Positions 62,714 to 64,000 of a DNA stretch of 64,000 nucleotides are shown here, one piece after another. The DNA comes from Sphingobacterium alkalisoli (GTDB lineage Bacteria > Bacteroidota > Bacteroidia > Sphingobacteriales > Sphingobacteriaceae): contig NZ_SUKA01000002.1 in NCBI RefSeq assembly GCF_005049105.1, positions 186,001 to 250,000 of the forward strand. Direction: 5' to 3'. Positions within the stretch are counted from its first letter, which is position 1; every line of letters begins with the position of its first letter. The notes below the pieces were generated by a model. The model saw only the letters and a list, made by a program, of their open reading frames with translations. It did not search any database and was not told the origin of the DNA. Position numbers and translations under genes: made by a program.

Positions 62714-64000
62714 TTACATTAATACTTTAACGAAGTAATCGTTTGTTCCGACCTGCCCCCCTTTAAAGTTTATTTCAATGCCATCTGCTGGATATCCCGA
62801 TGTGGCGTAGGCCTTACAAATTGGAGATCCCGGAACAAAAGGGTATAGCATTTCCAGAGCTTCTATACCCATCGTTTTAGCGACGAAGCCGGAAGTATCA
62901 CCACCCGCAATTACGATTCTTTTTAACTTTATTTGGCTTAAGATTCCGTTTACGATGGACCCTAAGGCCGTTCCAAATAAACGAGCAGAACCGTTATTCG
63001 AAGATTTTAAAAGATCTGAGGAGGAAAGGTTTCTGCTGTCATCCGGACCTTTACTCGTATGAATAATTAGATTTACTCCTTGATTGAGCAGGTTTATCGC
63101 CTGTCGGACATACTGGTCGATGAGCGCGTCATGATCACTGCATGAAACCAAAAGATCGGTATCTAACTCAATCTCCATGAATCGGCGTGCCAATGCATAA
63201 TTTATCTGTTCTGCCGTTACTGGAGAACAGCTTCCTGACACAACCAAAATAGGGGAAGCCGACTCAGGTTGTGGCCAATTTTGCTCTTTTAGAAAAGCTT
63301 TTTGAGATAATAAATGATTACCCAATGCCATTTCAATACCCGAAGATCCGACCGAAAAAAGCGACTTATCCAGGTCTCTCATTTTTTCGATTAAGCCTCC
63401 TACCAAAGCAAGATGTGACTCACTTATCGTGTCGAATAGAACGATTTTGTTCTCGTCTTCCAGACCGTTCAGTTTTTCCAGACAATGCCCTTCCCCTTTT
63501 TCCAGATCAAGTACATCGATAAGTGCAACAGGTGTAGAAGTTTGCTTGGACAAATGCAAACGTAGATCACTCTCCTCTGCCGGAGTGATAGGATGATTGC
63601 GCATCGAAGGGTGTCTATCCAAACGATAGATATTACCTGTGCTTCCAATACCCATACGGGCAAAGAGGTTTCCAAAGCTACAATATCTTCCCAATGCGGG
63701 AGCAGCCACCAACATAGGGACGAGTTTATTCCTAAAAATCGGTATACCGATATCTATTGCTTTTCCTATGCTTCCAATGTGGGGTGCAGAGTCAAATGTC
63801 GAACATATTTTATAGTGAACATGGCAGGGATTAATTTTCTGAAGTGTACCAAAGGATTTACTAAGTTCCTCTTCCATTTTCTCGGTAGACATGCTGCGAC
63901 TCATTCCTGCAATTCCTATCGCTTGTAAACCTTTAAACTTTTTCAACCGTTCTTCATCCGGTGTGTCAATAAATAAGATAGTTCGTATACCTGCCTTGCA
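62714..64000 (-). CDS. Four-carbon acid sugar kinase family protein (DUF1537), 5'-truncated
   Basis: At least 428 residues; the frame is open to the window edge (coding ...RTILFIDTPDEERLKKF upstream of a possible TTG at 63946), so the start is outside. The N-terminal domain binds the sugar acid (AIGIAGMSRSM, HYKICSTFDSAPHIGSIGKA with the family STFDS motif). The C-terminal nucleotide-binding domain has LVVSGSCSPVTAEQI, IAGGDTSGFVAKTMG and GGQVGTNDYFVKVL. This family phosphorylates erythronate, threonate or related acids. With the racemase-like protein and the BASS transporter it forms a probable sugar-acid uptake and catabolism operon, unrelated to xylan. Confidence 0.92.
   Translation of the reverse strand, partial: CKAGIRTILFIDTPDEERLKKFKGLQAIGIAGMSRSMSTEKMEEELSKSFGTLQKINPCHVHYKICSTFDSAPHIGSIGKAIDIGIPIFRNKLVPMLVAAPALGRYCSFGNLFARMGIGSTGNIYRLDRHPSMRNHPITPAEESDLRLHLSKQTSTPVALIDVLDLEKGEGHCLEKLNGLEDENKIVLFDTISESHLALVGGLIEKMRDLDKSLFSVGSSGIEMALGNHLLSQKAFLKEQNWPQPESASPILVVSGSCSPVTAEQINYALARRFMEIELDTDLLVSCSDHDALIDQYVRQAINLLNQGVNLIIHTSKGPDDSRNLSSSDLLKSSNNGSARLFGTALGSIVNGILSQIKLKRIVIAGGDTSGFVAKTMGIEALEMLYPFVPGSPICKAYATSGYPADGIEINFKGGQVGTNDYFVKVLM

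Overview
The window is about 64 kb from a Bacteroidota chromosome. The evidence is four SusC/SusD pairs, a hybrid two-component regulator, an ECF sigma/FecR pair, many secreted CAZymes and TAnnTTTG-type promoter boxes with poor Shine-Dalgarno sequences. The style fits Sphingobacteriaceae (Sphingobacterium/Pedobacter/Parapedobacter-like), but the genus is not proven. Most of the window (1-59000) is a polysaccharide utilisation locus for a heavily decorated glucuronoarabinoxylan, interrupted by a second module that looks foreign.

Layout. (1) 2-11444, + strand: GH10 xylanase (5' end outside the window), GH43, GH67 alpha-glucuronidase, BACON-GH30 xylanase, GH97, GH43 with a clipped C-terminus, and GH127. 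(2) 11463-11878: a decayed aldo/keto reductase pseudogene. (3) 11872-20657: divergent ECF sigma and FecR anti-sigma genes, a transducing SusC, a SusD and an unusual NodB/GH57-like protein. Its SusC is clearly GC-richer than the other SusC genes. (4) 21004-24043, - strand: CE6 esterase, two paralogous small secreted proteins and a parvulin-like lipoprotein. (5) 24163-36689, - strand: a xylan-utilisation-system (xus) type operon, SusC-SusD-SusC-SusD-XusE-like-GH10-like. The GH10-like protein has lost both catalytic glutamates. (6) 37250-41365: divergent HTCS regulator. (7) 41550-57553, + strand: transaldolase, split transketolase, CE1 esterase, GH95, GH43, GH43-CBM6, SGNH esterase, GH43-like and GH3. 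(8) GH28 (-), then non-PUL genes: HU, homoserine O-acyltransferase (E111, acetyl type), and a kinase / Asp-Glu-racemase-like / BASS transporter operon cut by the right edge.

Inferred workflow: surface SusCD pairs and two binding lipoproteins capture xylan. GH10/GH30 cut the backbone. CE1/CE6/SGNH esterases remove feruloyl and acetyl groups. GH43, GH127, GH95, GH97 and GH67 strip arabinose, galactose or fucose, and glucuronate. GH43/GH3 release xylose. Transaldolase and transketolase feed pentose phosphates into glycolysis. The HTCS probably senses a xylo-oligosaccharide and drives both arms. The sigma/FecR module has its own switch and probably a different, unidentified glycan.

Most noteworthy: the catalytically dead GH10 paralogue, the NodB/GH57-like protein as sole enzyme candidate of the GC-rich module, the pseudogene that ends where that module begins, the paired small secreted proteins beside a foldase, and 21-bp-spaced direct repeats in the HTCS/xus intergenic region.
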